Shown: positions 7,770 through 17,267, counted from the stretch's first letter. The stretch: 64,000 nt of DNA from Flammeovirga sp. SJP92 (GCF_001583495.1 NZ_LQAQ01000035.1:1-64000), one strand, 5' to 3'. Numbers and translations: made by a program. The notes: generated by a model from the sequence alone, not told the origin.

Positions 7770-8183
7770 ATGCTATCTACAAATGAGAAGTTATGCCTTG
7801 AATGTAATAAGCCTATCCAATTTGGAAGAAGAGACAAAAAGTTTTGTTCTCAAGAATGTAAATCTTCCTTTCATAATAAAAACAATCAAATAAAGTATAA
7901 GCAAAAGATCTACCATGAGAAAATGGTCTATCAAAATTACCAGATTATAAAATCATTTTATAAAGAAGGTAAGACAGTTATCAGAAAATCTTCTTTTGAT
8001 GAGATGGGTTTCAACTACAATTACTTTACTACTATTTTTAAATCATCAAAAAATATTTATCTCTTTATTTTCGACATTGGCTATACTCCAATAAAAGAGA
8101 ATGGAATCAAAAAACTTCTTATTGTCACTTATCAAGATTACATGAAAAAATATTCTTTCGACGCCTGGAAAAATATAAAATAG
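7770..8183 (+). CDS. Small zinc-ribbon protein, function unknown
   Basis: A 137-residue protein whose first 35 residues hold a Cys4 zinc ribbon: CLECNKPI, then GRRDKKFCSQEC, followed by a basic, Asn-rich helix (SSFHNKNNQIKYKQK). Proteins with this CxxC...GRxDKKFC..C head are common in Bacteroidetes genomes and have no assigned role. The C-terminal two thirds are basic and aromatic and may bind nucleic acid. It is divergent from the recombinase, sharing a 127-bp promoter region. Whether it belongs to the array or is a chromosomal neighbour cannot be told. Confidence 0.7.
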   Translation: MLSTNEKLCLECNKPIQFGRRDKKFCSQECKSSFHNKNNQIKYKQKIYHEKMVYQNYQIIKSFYKEGKTVIRKSSFDEMGFNYNYFTTIFKSSKNIYLFIFDIGYTPIKENGIKKLLIVTYQDYMKKYSFDAWKNIK

Positions 8184-8437
8184 GTTACTCATAGCTTAGA
8201 CTTGTCCATTTAAAAAGTTTTTCTTGAATTGATTGCATTCAAAAAATATTTTTTCCAAATCAATTCGTGAGCAAATGCAAATTATCTTTTCAAGTTCAAA
8301 TAATTGTTGATTTTTGGTGTGACCTCGGGAAATTTGGGCATAAAAAAATCCCTGAAGAGGGAGTCTTGTGAAAAATTGTGGAGTGAAGTAAGTGGAAATA
8401 GGTGAGTTGAGATGAATTTGTATGAAAAATGAATGGA

Positions 8438-9004
8438 TTAGACGTAGGTCTTCCATTTCAGAACGGTTGGGTTCTTCCAGAGTTTGAATTGTGGGTGATC
8501 TTTGATCAGTTCACGCATCCAATAATACTTAGTAGTGGCTTGTGATTGCTGTGTTCTAAGGAGTTGGAGATGTTCCATCCAAAGGTCGTAGTATTCCCAA
8601 TCGTTGTTGTGATTGAAATACTTTTTACCAAGGCGGTAAGCATACCTTTTGGGAACATGGAAGTCGTCTTTCCACTTATTGGGTAATTTTAGTTTATAAT
8701 ACTGATCAGAATACCAGTAGATCCATCGTCTTTGGGCGTAGAGTTGGTAATCGTTTTTTCTTCTTGGGTGATGCCTGAATGGATTTTTCTTTTTGGAACC
8801 GGCATATTTCTTTCTTGCTAAAAATAATTTATGAGCGTACTCGGCTTCATACTTCTTGGTTTTTGGATTGGTATTTCTTTTTAACTCACGGTAAATCGTA
8901 GACGGGGATACTTCTAAACCTTCCGCAATTTCTGCTACGGTAAATCTTTTATCTTCAATAAGACGTTGGATGACTTTTCTATGATAAAGTTGAAGGTTTT
9001 TCAT
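8438..9004 (-). CDS. Stand-alone IS30-type HTH protein, no catalytic domain
   Basis: 188 residues. The N-terminus (about 5-60) is an HTH_38 / IS30-type helix-turn-helix: QLYHRKVIQRLIEDKRF, then VAEIAEGLEVSPSTIYRELKR. IS30 transposases continue with an rve DDE domain; here the remaining 130 residues are Trp/Tyr-rich (RRWIYWYSDQYYKL) with no DDE pattern. It is either a transposase derivative turned DNA-binding protein or a truncated element. No inverted repeats are evident around it. A 250-bp stretch without a convincing gene separates it from the zinc-ribbon gene. Confidence 0.6.
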   Translation of the reverse strand: MKNLQLYHRKVIQRLIEDKRFTVAEIAEGLEVSPSTIYRELKRNTNPKTKKYEAEYAHKLFLARKKYAGSKKKNPFRHHPRRKNDYQLYAQRRWIYWYSDQYYKLKLPNKWKDDFHVPKRYAYRLGKKYFNHNNDWEYYDLWMEHLQLLRTQQSQATTKYYWMRELIKDHPQFKLWKNPTVLKWKTYV

Positions 9005-9122
9005 GAGATTTGTTAAACAGTCAGTTTTATAATTTCGTTAAGCTCTTTCAATGTAATACGAATAGATCAAGAATCAAACCATTTATGATGTTTTTTGTTC
9101 TCATTCGTAGACCCATAATTGA

Positions 9123-9335
9123 AATTATGAGTTTTGGGATGCTCCTACCTATCTCTTGGTTTATTTTCAACGATTGTTTGGTGAATCTCTGGAATTAAAA
9201 GGAAAACCTATTTCTCCTAGAAATCACCACAAAGCCCGTGATTTTAATCGTGGGGAGATAGTAGTTCAAGCAGACGGCGTAGTAGTGCAACAACCCTACT
9301 TGAATTTTGTGTTTGGAAATGAACAATGGATCTAA
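9123..9335 (+). pseudogene. Remnant of a coding gene (C-terminal fragment)
   Basis: An open stretch of about 70 codons without an ATG, reading EFWDAPTYLLVYFQRLFGE and ending VFGNEQWI before a stop. Codon use and amino-acid content look like a real protein end, unlike the surrounding sequence, and a stop codon (9120-9122) lies directly upstream in frame. I cannot name the family. It is probably left over after a deletion or an insertion associated with the neighbouring HTH gene. Confidence 0.4.
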
Positions 9336-9413
9336 CTTTCTTTCTGAAATTTAAATTAGAAGAATTATCCCCCAAAAGGCCATAGCTTTCATCATAGCAA
9401 TTAATTACTTTAA

Positions 9414-9459
9414 ACTAAAAACCCCTTGAAAAGATACCAAAGGCACTTCCCAAGGGGTT
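9414..9459 (-). terminator. Terminator of the first GH92 gene
   Basis: Minus strand AACCCCTTG, a long loop, CAAGGGGTT, then TTTAGTTT. It lies 80 bp past the GH92 stop. Confidence 0.7.
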
Positions 9460-9539
9460 ACAAAAGCTATATATAAATGTTAAGTACTGTGACAGAAGAA
9501 AAGGGATATTTTAGATTACCTTTTCGCCTATCCTACTAC

Positions 9540-11849
9540 TTATCTTTTTTCTCTCGACATAGAGTATGGTGCACTGTCAGCAGCAGTACCCCATGATTTG
9601 TTTGGTGTTGCTCCCATTTCAAATACAATCTCTCCACCGGCCATGATTTGCTCATGTGTTAAGAATGTTTTGTTGAAAGGTTGACCGTTTAATGTTGCCG
9701 ATTGGATGTACACGTTTTCTTCTGAATTGTTGTTCGCAATTACTTTGAAAGACTTGCCGTTTTCCAATTGCATTTCAGCTTCACCAAACTCAGGTGAACC
9801 GATTACGTACTCGCTTGTACCTGGTGCTACTGGATACATTCCCAATGCTGAGAATACATACCAAGCTGAAGTTTGACCGTTGTCTTCATCACCGCACAGT
9901 CCGTCAGGTGTTGGGCTGTAAAGGTCTTTTAATACTTTACGTACCCATTTTTGCGCTTTCCAAGGTTGACCAGCGTAGTTGTAAAGGTAAATACCATGTT
10001 GGATAGGCTGGTTACCGTGAGCGTATTGACCTGTTCCGTATTTCTGATCAGCTACTTTCATTTCTGTGATTTCGTGAATCTCAAAACCGTAGTAGTCGTG
10101 ATTGGCAATTGATGGAGTTGAGAAGATCGAGTCAATTTTAGCCGCGAATGCTTCTTGACCTCCCATTAAGTCTCCTAAACCTGCAGGATCATGGAATACT
10201 GACCACGTGTAGTGCCATGATGAACCTTCTGTAAATGCTCCACCCCATGCTTCAGGAATGAAAGGTGTTTGCCATGAACCGTCCTTCATTTTTGCTCTCA
10301 TAAAGTTGGTCGATGGATCAAATACGTTTTTGTAGTTCTGTGCTCTTTTCGCGAATAAGTCGATCTCTTCTTGAGGTCTTCCTAACTCTTCCGCTAATTT
10401 CATGATTGTGAAGTCAGCGTAAGCGTACTCTAATGTACGAGCTGTGTTTTCGTGAATGCCAACATCGTAAGGGATATAACCTAAGTTGTTGTAATAATCT
10501 ACACCCATACGACCTACTGAACCTAGTGGTCCGTGGTTTTTAGAGTTTTTGATAATGGCAGCGTATAATGTATTGATGTCGTATCCTCTGATACCTTTTA
10601 AGTAAGAATCAGCAATCAATGAAGCTGAGTTTGAACCGATCATACAATCTCTGTGACCTGGCGATGCCCACTCTGGCAACCATCCACTTTCGTTGTAAGT
10701 GTTCACCAAACCTTGCATGATGTGGCTGTTCAACTCTGGGTACATTACTGTGAAGAATGGGAAAACGGCTCTAAATGTATCCCAGAATCCATTATCTGTA
10801 AACATATAACCTGGCAATACTTCTCCGTTGTAAGGTGAGTAGTGTACCAATTTATTGTCTTTGTCGTATTCGTAAAACTTACGAGGGAAAAGTAAAGTAC
10901 GGTACATTGATGTATAGAAGTTTTGCATGCTTCTCTCTGATCCACCTTTTACTTTCAAACGATTAAATTCTGTATTCCACTCGTATTGTGCTTCGTCTTT
11001 TACTTGAGCAAAAGTCTTCGCTCCTACCTCTCTGTCCAAGTTGATTTGAGCTTGCTCAGAAGAGATAAATGATGAAGCTACTTTCGCTGTGATTACCTCA
11101 CCTGCTTTAGTGGCAAATTTCACATAACCCGCTGTTCTTTCCGCTTTGACTTCCAATGCTTCTGAAGCACTCTTACCGTCCCAAGTTCCTTGAGTTGTGA
11201 AAGGCTTGTCAAATTCAATCACAAAGTAATTTGCAAAGTTATCAGGCACTCCACCACTGTTGTTTTTTACGTAACCAACAATTTTGTTTTCACCTGGAAT
11301 AATTTTCACTGAAGAACCTTTATGATACGCATCTATTAATACAATGGCATCTTTTGTTTCAGGGAAAGTGAATTGGAAAATGGCACCACGCGTTGTTGGA
11401 GCAACTTCCGCTTTCGTTTTGTACGTATCCAAATTCACACTGTAATAATGTGGTTTGGCAATTTCAGTATCATGAGAATATTTCGATTGACGCTCTTTCT
11501 CTTTAAACTTCACCTCACCTGTCATTGGGAATATTGAAAATGCAGCATAATCATTGATCCAAGGACTTGGCTGATGGGTTTGTTTGATACCGTTAATGCT
11601 ATCTTTTTGGTACATATACGCCCAACCATCACCATTTTCATTGGTTTGAGGCGTCCAGAAGTTCATACCAAATGGTGTAGCTACTGCCGGATAGGTGTTA
11701 CCTGTAGATAATCTAAAATCGGATAGTGAACCTACTTGTGTGCTCACATATTTTGTGAAATCTTCTAATTGTGGTTTTTCCTCTTTCGGTGTACATGAGT
11801 ACAAGAGGGGAAAGATTAGTAAGAATGATAAGTAATTGAATAATTTCAT
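9540..11849 (-). CDS. GH92 family alpha-mannosidase lipoprotein
   Basis: A 769-residue exo-acting GH92 enzyme. GH92 enzymes are calcium-dependent and remove alpha-linked mannose from N-glycans or yeast-type mannan with inversion. The signal sequence ends in LLYSC, a good lipobox, so the protein is anchored to a membrane. The N-terminal beta-sandwich covers about 30-270 and the (alpha/alpha)6 barrel the rest. The family hallmark near the C-terminus is GDEDNGQTSAWYVFSALG, followed by MYPVAPGTSEYVIGSP. Length is normal. The gene has its own terminator and lies 355 bp downstream of a second GH92 gene on the same strand; a palindrome between them may separate their transcription. Linkage specificity cannot be read from the sequence. 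Confidence 0.95.
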   Translation of the reverse strand: MKLFNYLSFLLIFPLLYSCTPKEEKPQLEDFTKYVSTQVGSLSDFRLSTGNTYPAVATPFGMNFWTPQTNENGDGWAYMYQKDSINGIKQTHQPSPWINDYAAFSIFPMTGEVKFKEKERQSKYSHDTEIAKPHYYSVNLDTYKTKAEVAPTTRGAIFQFTFPETKDAIVLIDAYHKGSSVKIIPGENKIVGYVKNNSGGVPDNFANYFVIEFDKPFTTQGTWDGKSASEALEVKAERTAGYVKFATKAGEVITAKVASSFISSEQAQINLDREVGAKTFAQVKDEAQYEWNTEFNRLKVKGGSERSMQNFYTSMYRTLLFPRKFYEYDKDNKLVHYSPYNGEVLPGYMFTDNGFWDTFRAVFPFFTVMYPELNSHIMQGLVNTYNESGWLPEWASPGHRDCMIGSNSASLIADSYLKGIRGYDINTLYAAIIKNSKNHGPLGSVGRMGVDYYNNLGYIPYDVGIHENTARTLEYAYADFTIMKLAEELGRPQEEIDLFAKRAQNYKNVFDPSTNFMRAKMKDGSWQTPFIPEAWGGAFTEGSSWHYTWSVFHDPAGLGDLMGGQEAFAAKIDSIFSTPSIANHDYYGFEIHEITEMKVADQKYGTGQYAHGNQPIQHGIYLYNYAGQPWKAQKWVRKVLKDLYSPTPDGLCGDEDNGQTSAWYVFSALGMYPVAPGTSEYVIGSPEFGEAEMQLENGKSFKVIANNNSEENVYIQSATLNGQPFNKTFLTHEQIMAGGEIVFEMGATPNKSWGTAADSAPYSMSREKR

Positions 11850-11906
11850 ATGATATATATTGTGCAGTTGATCTAATGTCTTATTTAATGTAATTCTTTA
11901 ATATCG

Positions 11907-12053
11907 CAAGTGTTAAGCCGATAGGCGTCACTTGTGATAATATATTGGCGAAGTCTCCCGACTTCGAAATGAATAAAAAATGTGTTATCAATATTCGAAG
12001 TCAGGAGACTTCGCCAATAAACAGTTCCAAGTGACGCTTTTGCTTAACACTTG
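11907..12053. repeat. Long inverted repeat between the GH92 genes
   Basis: The left arm (about 11907-11967) and the right arm (about 11994-12053) are near-perfect complements. CAAGTGTTAAGC pairs with GCTTAACACTTG, and TATTGGCGAAGTCTCC pairs with GGAGACTTCGCCAATA. A 26-bp AT-rich loop separates them. A smaller perfect hairpin (CGAAGTC/GACTTCG) sits in the right arm. It could serve as an intercistronic terminator or RNA-stabilising stem, or be a mobile palindrome. Confidence 0.75.
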
Positions 12054-12179
12054 AAACAGAGGTGTATTTTTAATGTTTCAAGCGCTTTCGAAGTCAGGAG
12101 ACTTCGCCAATAAACAGTTCCAAGTGACGCTTTTGCTTAACACTTGAAACAGAGGTGTATTTTTAATGTTTCAAGCGCT
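11995..12179. repeat. 93-bp tandem duplication
   Basis: Two identical 92-bp units (11995-12086 and 12088-12179), one base apart, starting TCGAAGTCAGGAGACTTCG and ending TTTCAAGCGCT. The unit includes the right arm of the long inverted repeat, so the second copy gives the stem an alternative partner. Perfect identity indicates a recent event. Confidence 0.85.
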
Positions 12180-12204
12180 AAACCGATAAACAGCTCTCAG
12201 CATT

Positions 12205-14490
12205 TTATTTTAAAGTAGATAAAGGCTGATCTTCTAAGGCTGTTCCAAATGATTTATTAGGTTGAGGTCCCATCTCGAAAGTAAGGATACCACCTTGTTC
12301 AATTTGTGCTTGTGTGATAAATGATTTTGATAAAGGCTCACCATTTAAATGTAATGATTGAACGTACATATTTTCTGCCGATTGGTTTTTAGCCACTACT
12401 GTAAATGACTTTCCGTTGGCCAAACGCATGGTTACTTTATCAAAAATTGGCGAACCAATAATGTACTCTTGTGATCCTGGACATGCAGGGTAGAAGCCCA
12501 TTGAAGAGAAAATATACCAAGCCGACATCTGACCACAATCCTCATTGTTGATCATACCATCTGGCTTATCAGAATACATTTCTCCCATCAATCTTCTCAC
12601 CATTGCTTGTGTTTTCCAAGCTTCACCAATGTAATTGTATAAATAAGGATTGGCGTGTCCTGGTTCATCACCATGAGCATATCCACCCACAAAACCAGAG
12701 ATGTCCACGTGCTCCTCTCCTTTCATATTTAACTCTGTGCTGAATAAATGATCCAACTCTTTTCCAAAGGCTTCTCTTCCACCTTTCATTTCAATAAAAT
12801 CATTTAAGGCATGAGGCACGAAGTAATCATACGCCCACTTATTACCTGAAATCCAATGCTCTTGCAATGGTTCCCATTCGTCCATAACGATATCACCGAA
12901 CCATTCGCCATTGGCTTTTCTTGGCCAGAACATGTTTCTTTCTTTATTGAAAACATTTTTATAGTTCTGAGCACGTTTCATGTAATACTCGTATTCTTTA
13001 TCTTTACCAAGTTCTTTCGCCACTTGAGCGATCACCCAATCTTCATAGGCATACTCTAATGTTTTCGAGATGTTTTTAGGGATTTCTGCCGGCACATACC
13101 CTAATTTGATATACTCATTCAATCCTCCATCTCCATCAGAACTAGATACTTTATTGAAATGAGCAATATCATCCATCGCAGCAAAAGCCTCTTCTTTATC
13201 AATTTTGGCACCCTTTTGCATGGCATCATAAATCACAGGTACAGAAGGATAGCCAATCATACAAGTGTTATCGATGCCACAAAGTTCCCAAAGTGGTAAA
13301 TGTTCTTTTGCATCTGTATATCTTGAAATCAATGATTTAGAAAACTCCTCAGACATTCTTGTTTCTAAGAAACTAATCAAAGGTTTTGTAGCTCTGAAAG
13401 TATCCCAAGTAGAGAAAGAAGAGTAGTTGATAAAGTTTTCTGCCTTCAGTTCTTTTCCTAAGGCAATGTACTTTCCATCTACGTCCATTGATAAGTTAGG
13501 GGCAATAAAATTATGATAAACACCTGTATAGAAAATTTTCTTTTGCTCTTCAGTACCACCTTCAATGTCAAATTTATTCAACACATTTGACCACTCCTTC
13601 TGAGCATTGTCTAATGCAACTGAGAAGTTCATTCCTCTTTCAGAATTCAAATTCTTTCTAGCACCTTCTAAGCTTACTGCTGAAATACCTACTTTTACCT
13701 CAACTGCTTCTCCTTTTCTTGTTTTAAAAGTGGCAAAACCCTTTACATCTTTACCTGAAGCTGTCGGTTTATCTGTGAACTTACCGTTTTTTGTGACCTT
13801 AAAAGTCTCATAAGGTTTGGAGAACTCCGCAACGAAATATACATTTCTTTTACCACCCCAACCATTACTTAAACAAACACCAGAAACTTCTTCGTTGCTT
13901 TCTGATTGAATTTCTGTTTTTAAAACTTGACCAAAGATGATGCTTGTAGGATCGAAAATAATATTGGCTTGATCTGTCTCAGGGAAAGTGTATTTATGAA
14001 AACCTACTCGCTTTCCTGCAGTCAACTGAACATCAATATCATAATCTTGTAAATACACTTGATAATATCCTGGTTCAGCATTCTCTTTATCATGAGAAAA
14101 ACGGCTTCTCCAACCTTCATCAGGATTCTCAATAGAACCTGACTCTAATTGTAATTCGCCCACCGTTGGCATTAATAATATATCTCCTAAATCTGACCAG
14201 CCCGTACCACTTAAGTGAGTATGACTGAATCCTTTAATATTGTTATCGTCATAATGATAGCCCGCACAGTGATTCCAGCCCTTGGTATCTGTATCTGGAC
14301 TCAATTGAATCATAGAGAAAGGTGTGGTAGCACCCGGAAATGTATGCACAATTCCGCCTGTACCAATAAATGGGTCAACGTAATTAATTGGTTTTATTTT
14401 TTTCTCTTCTACTATTTTCTTTTCCTCTTTGCAACCCATTGCAAGAAGGAAGAGCATTAGAATTGAGATTGTGGTAGTAATTTTTTTCAT
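12205..14490 (-). CDS. GH92 family alpha-mannosidase lipoprotein
   Basis: A 761-residue GH92 enzyme, homologous to its downstream neighbour but clearly diverged. The signal sequence ends in LLAMGC, followed by a charged KEEKKIVEEKK linker typical of Bacteroidetes surface lipoproteins. The N-terminal domain begins INYVDPFIGTGG, a GH92 signature with an early HTFPGATTPFSMIQLSPDT stretch. The C-terminal hallmark is NNEDCGQMSAWYIFSSMG, then YPACPGSQEYIIGSP. Two neighbouring GH92 genes suggest stepwise trimming of branched alpha-mannan or of mannose-rich glycans. It has none of the 11-bp operator repeats found at the mannan locus at 27-42 kb, so regulation may differ. Confidence 0.95.
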   Translation of the reverse strand: MKKITTTISILMLFLLAMGCKEEKKIVEEKKIKPINYVDPFIGTGGIVHTFPGATTPFSMIQLSPDTDTKGWNHCAGYHYDDNNIKGFSHTHLSGTGWSDLGDILLMPTVGELQLESGSIENPDEGWRSRFSHDKENAEPGYYQVYLQDYDIDVQLTAGKRVGFHKYTFPETDQANIIFDPTSIIFGQVLKTEIQSESNEEVSGVCLSNGWGGKRNVYFVAEFSKPYETFKVTKNGKFTDKPTASGKDVKGFATFKTRKGEAVEVKVGISAVSLEGARKNLNSERGMNFSVALDNAQKEWSNVLNKFDIEGGTEEQKKIFYTGVYHNFIAPNLSMDVDGKYIALGKELKAENFINYSSFSTWDTFRATKPLISFLETRMSEEFSKSLISRYTDAKEHLPLWELCGIDNTCMIGYPSVPVIYDAMQKGAKIDKEEAFAAMDDIAHFNKVSSSDGDGGLNEYIKLGYVPAEIPKNISKTLEYAYEDWVIAQVAKELGKDKEYEYYMKRAQNYKNVFNKERNMFWPRKANGEWFGDIVMDEWEPLQEHWISGNKWAYDYFVPHALNDFIEMKGGREAFGKELDHLFSTELNMKGEEHVDISGFVGGYAHGDEPGHANPYLYNYIGEAWKTQAMVRRLMGEMYSDKPDGMINNEDCGQMSAWYIFSSMGFYPACPGSQEYIIGSPIFDKVTMRLANGKSFTVVAKNQSAENMYVQSLHLNGEPLSKSFITQAQIEQGGILTFEMGPQPNKSFGTALEDQPLSTLK

Positions 14491-14703
14491 TTCTTAAGTA
14501 AACTGTATAGTGGTTCTTAAAATTGCAAAAACATGCACAAACAAGCAATTTCTTGCAAGATATTCCTGTATATAATGAAAAACAATGTGTTGATACTACA
14601 ATTATTGATTCTTAAGTATTATTAGGAATTACAGATAACAAAGATTTCTTCATTGTTTGAGCTACATCTATGTCCAATATTTACTAGACTAACTAAGTTT
14701 TCA

Positions 14704-15056
14704 TCCACTTTCAATCGACATTTCCAAAAACTTTCAATGGTCTACTTTCAAACTTCCTTCTTCTTCATTTTTCCATTGATGAAAAACGAAGCAAAAAATC
14801 TAGGCTTTGAAGTCAAAAGCTAAATTCCATTCCTCTCGCCTAAATGATTTTAAACTCGATCAAAACTACGTCGTTTTGAGATGCTCAAACAGGAAAATCA
14901 TTTTTAACGGCTCAATACATGAAATTCTTAACGCTTTTCCCTTCAATGCCGGGAGAGCACTACCAAATAAGAAGAGTAAAAATACCACTGTCGTGAATGT
15001 TAAGCGTAAGCATCATCCTTGTTCTATAAATCATCAGAAATCTCCTGATTACAAAA
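14704..15056 (-). repeat. Dispersed ~340-bp repeat, copy 1
   Basis: This copy matches the repeats at 19716-20075 and 46551-46885 in reverse orientation. Conserved landmarks read on the minus strand are GCATTGAAGGGAAAA, GTTAAGAATTTCATG, TTGAGCCGTTAAAAATGATT and CTTCGTTTTTCAT/ATGGAAAAATGAAG, an imperfect hairpin. The short plus-strand open frame inside it (14807-15064) is not a gene. It accounts for about half of the 800-bp gap before proA; the rest shows nothing else except the small frame near 15224. Confidence 0.85.
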
Positions 15057-15288
15057 GAGAATAGATATCGAAACTTAGTTTACAGCAATTTCTTTTAAGA
15101 ATACTTCATTTTGATTATGAAATTATCAATGAATAATCCTATCCATTGTAAAAAACTCACACATTCTACTATTCAATTAAAATTATCGTCGTATATTGCT
15201 TTTTATCTATAATTTCATGCATTATGGCAGAAAATAAAGATACCACAGCGATTGTGGAGGTTTAACACTAACACTCTATTAGATTTTT

Positions 15289-16482
15289 ATGATACTTTCA
15301 ACACAAACTAAAAATGCGGTACTTAATGATTTAGCAACGTTGATTGCTGATCATTCATCGGAGATCATTAAAGCCAATAAAAGTGATCTTGAAAAGGCGG
15401 GCGATTTAGATCCCACGCTTGTTGACCGCTTAAAAGTGGATGAGAAAAAAGTGCAAGGGATGGTAGCTTCAGTACATGAAGTAATTGGTCTAGAAGACCC
15501 CGAAGGTAAGGTTTTATCTTCTTATGATCACCCCAATGGCATGAAAGTGGAAAATAGAGTGGTCCCCTTTGGGAAAATCTTGATCATTTATGAATCTCGT
15601 CCTGATGTTACAATTGAGGCTGCTGTAAGTGCTTTCAAATCAGGAAACAAGATTTTATTGAAAGGTGGAAAAGAGGCACGTCAGTCTAACTTAGAATTAG
15701 TGGCACTTTGGAAAAAAGCATTAGCACAAAATGATGTAAGTGAAGACTACGTGGAATACCTTGATATTGACCGCGAGACAACTCAAAAGTTGTTGGCTGA
15801 AAATACACACAAATTAGACCTTATCATTCCAAGAGGTGGTGAAGGCCTGATTAATTATATCAAACAAACTACATCCGTTCCTTTAATGATCAGTGGGCGT
15901 GGCAACAACTTTGTTTACGTGCATGATAATGCTGATTTTGAAATGGCTTCAGACGTGATTCTTAATGGTAAAAGCCGTTTGAGTGTTTGTAATGCTATTG
16001 ATAAAGTGCTTTTCAATGAGAATATTCCCCAGTTGGAAGAAAAGGTAAAAGGACTGGTAAGCAAGGCGAAGGCATTGGGATTGGATGTTCATGGTGATCA
16101 AAAAATTGCTTCTTTTGATGCTTCTGTAACAGAGGCAGAAGTTGAAGGTTTGATGCCAGAGGAATTCCTCTCTGAGAAAATTTTATTCGTGAGCACAAAC
16201 GGAATTGAAGAAGCAATTGCGACTATCAACGAATATTCTGGAGGTCACTCTGCAGTGATTATTTCTTCTGATGACGAAAGTGCTACACTTTTCCAATATG
16301 AAGTAGACTGTGCGGCTGTTTATCATAATGCATCTTCTCGTTTTACAGATGGAGGTCAGTTTGGTTTCGGTGCTGAGATAGCGATCAGTACACAAAAATT
16401 GCATTTCAGAGGTCCTGTTGGGTTGGCACAATTGGTGTCTAACAAATGGTTTATTAAAGGAAACGGGCAAACAAGAGGTTAA
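15289..16482 (+). CDS. proA: Glutamate-5-semialdehyde dehydrogenase (gamma-glutamyl phosphate reductase)
   Basis: A 397-residue cytoplasmic NADPH-dependent enzyme. It reduces gamma-glutamyl phosphate to glutamate 5-semialdehyde, the second step of proline synthesis. Family landmarks are NRVVPFGKILIIYESRPDVT, then KGGKEARQSN, the catalytic Cys in SRLSVCNAIDKV, and the C-terminal SRFTDGGQFGFGAEIAIST. Length is typical. It is followed after one base by proB, so the order is proA-proB, the reverse of E. coli. A 13-codon frame (15224-15265) lies just upstream and might be a leader peptide. Confidence 0.97.
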   Translation: MILSTQTKNAVLNDLATLIADHSSEIIKANKSDLEKAGDLDPTLVDRLKVDEKKVQGMVASVHEVIGLEDPEGKVLSSYDHPNGMKVENRVVPFGKILIIYESRPDVTIEAAVSAFKSGNKILLKGGKEARQSNLELVALWKKALAQNDVSEDYVEYLDIDRETTQKLLAENTHKLDLIIPRGGEGLINYIKQTTSVPLMISGRGNNFVYVHDNADFEMASDVILNGKSRLSVCNAIDKVLFNENIPQLEEKVKGLVSKAKALGLDVHGDQKIASFDASVTEAEVEGLMPEEFLSEKILFVSTNGIEEAIATINEYSGGHSAVIISSDDESATLFQYEVDCAAVYHNASSRFTDGGQFGFGAEIAISTQKLHFRGPVGLAQLVSNKWFIKGNGQTRG

Positions 16483-16483
16483 T

Positions 16484-17254
16484 ATGAAACCAAGAATAGT
16501 GGTAAAAATAGGGACGTCTACCCTTACTGCTGGAACGAGTATGATTTCCAGAGGTAAAATTGAAAACATTGGGCGTCAGATACTTGCTTTGAGAGATCAG
16601 TATGATATCATTCTGGTTTCTTCGGGTGCAGTTGCCACGGCCAAACAATTTATAAATATCAGTGGATTGAAAAATAATATGGTACACTCCAAGCAGGCCT
16701 TGTCTGCGATAGGGCAACCCAAGTTATTGCAGATCTACGCAGAAGTGTTTGGTGATTTTGATTTAAAAGTTGCTCAATGTCTTATGACCTATAAAGACTT
16801 TGATAATAACGAATCAAAAACCAACACACTCAACACTGTAAATGAATTACTTACTCATGGTTTTATTCCCATTTTTAATGAGAATGACACTGTAGCAGTA
16901 GAGGAATTGATTTTAGGAGATAATGATAAATTATCAGCATTGGTAGCTTCTCTAGTAAAGGCTGACAAATTGATTATTGCTTCTGATATTGACGGTTTAT
17001 TTACAAAAAATCCTAACCTTCATGAGGATGCTGAATTGATTCCTGTTGTCACTGACTTGGAAGAAATAAAGCAATTTATTGAGGAAAGGGAAAACGGATT
17101 GGGTACTGGAGGTATGACTTCAAAAGTTAGTGCTGCTAAAATCTGTTTTGATGAGAATATAGAGGTTTACCTTGTGAATGGTAGCCGTACAAACTTTATA
17201 CAGAAATCGCTTGATGGGCAGTTGAAATTTACAAAGTTTCAGCCTACTGCATAA
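16484..17254 (+). CDS. proB: Glutamate 5-kinase, short form without PUA domain
   Basis: A 256-residue amino-acid kinase that phosphorylates glutamate to gamma-glutamyl phosphate, the committing step of proline synthesis. The N-terminus is VVKIGTSTLT. Other landmarks are VSSGAVATAKQF, the FNENDTVAVEE and GDNDKLSALVA blocks, and the GLGTGGMTSKVSAAK loop. E. coli ProB has about 367 residues and a C-terminal PUA domain; that domain is absent here and the gene ends cleanly before a terminator, so the short form looks genuine. The frame extends 22 codons upstream into proA, but the ATG at 16484, one base after the proA stop, gives the normal start. Confidence 0.95.
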   Translation: MKPRIVVKIGTSTLTAGTSMISRGKIENIGRQILALRDQYDIILVSSGAVATAKQFINISGLKNNMVHSKQALSAIGQPKLLQIYAEVFGDFDLKVAQCLMTYKDFDNNESKTNTLNTVNELLTHGFIPIFNENDTVAVEELILGDNDKLSALVASLVKADKLIIASDIDGLFTKNPNLHEDAELIPVVTDLEEIKQFIEERENGLGTGGMTSKVSAAKICFDENIEVYLVNGSRTNFIQKSLDGQLKFTKFQPTA

Positions 17255-17267
17255 AGATTAAAGCACT

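Noticed and set aside
8196-8456. An 86-codon minus-strand open frame
   Set aside because: It has no recognisable domain, an odd composition and overlaps the end of the HTH gene; probably spurious.
11907-12179. Tandem repeats as a CRISPR array
   Set aside because: Only two 92-bp units separated by one base, no spacers and no cas genes.
14807-15064. An 85-codon open frame upstream of proA as a gene
   Set aside because: It lies inside the dispersed repeat, and the other copies do not keep the frame.
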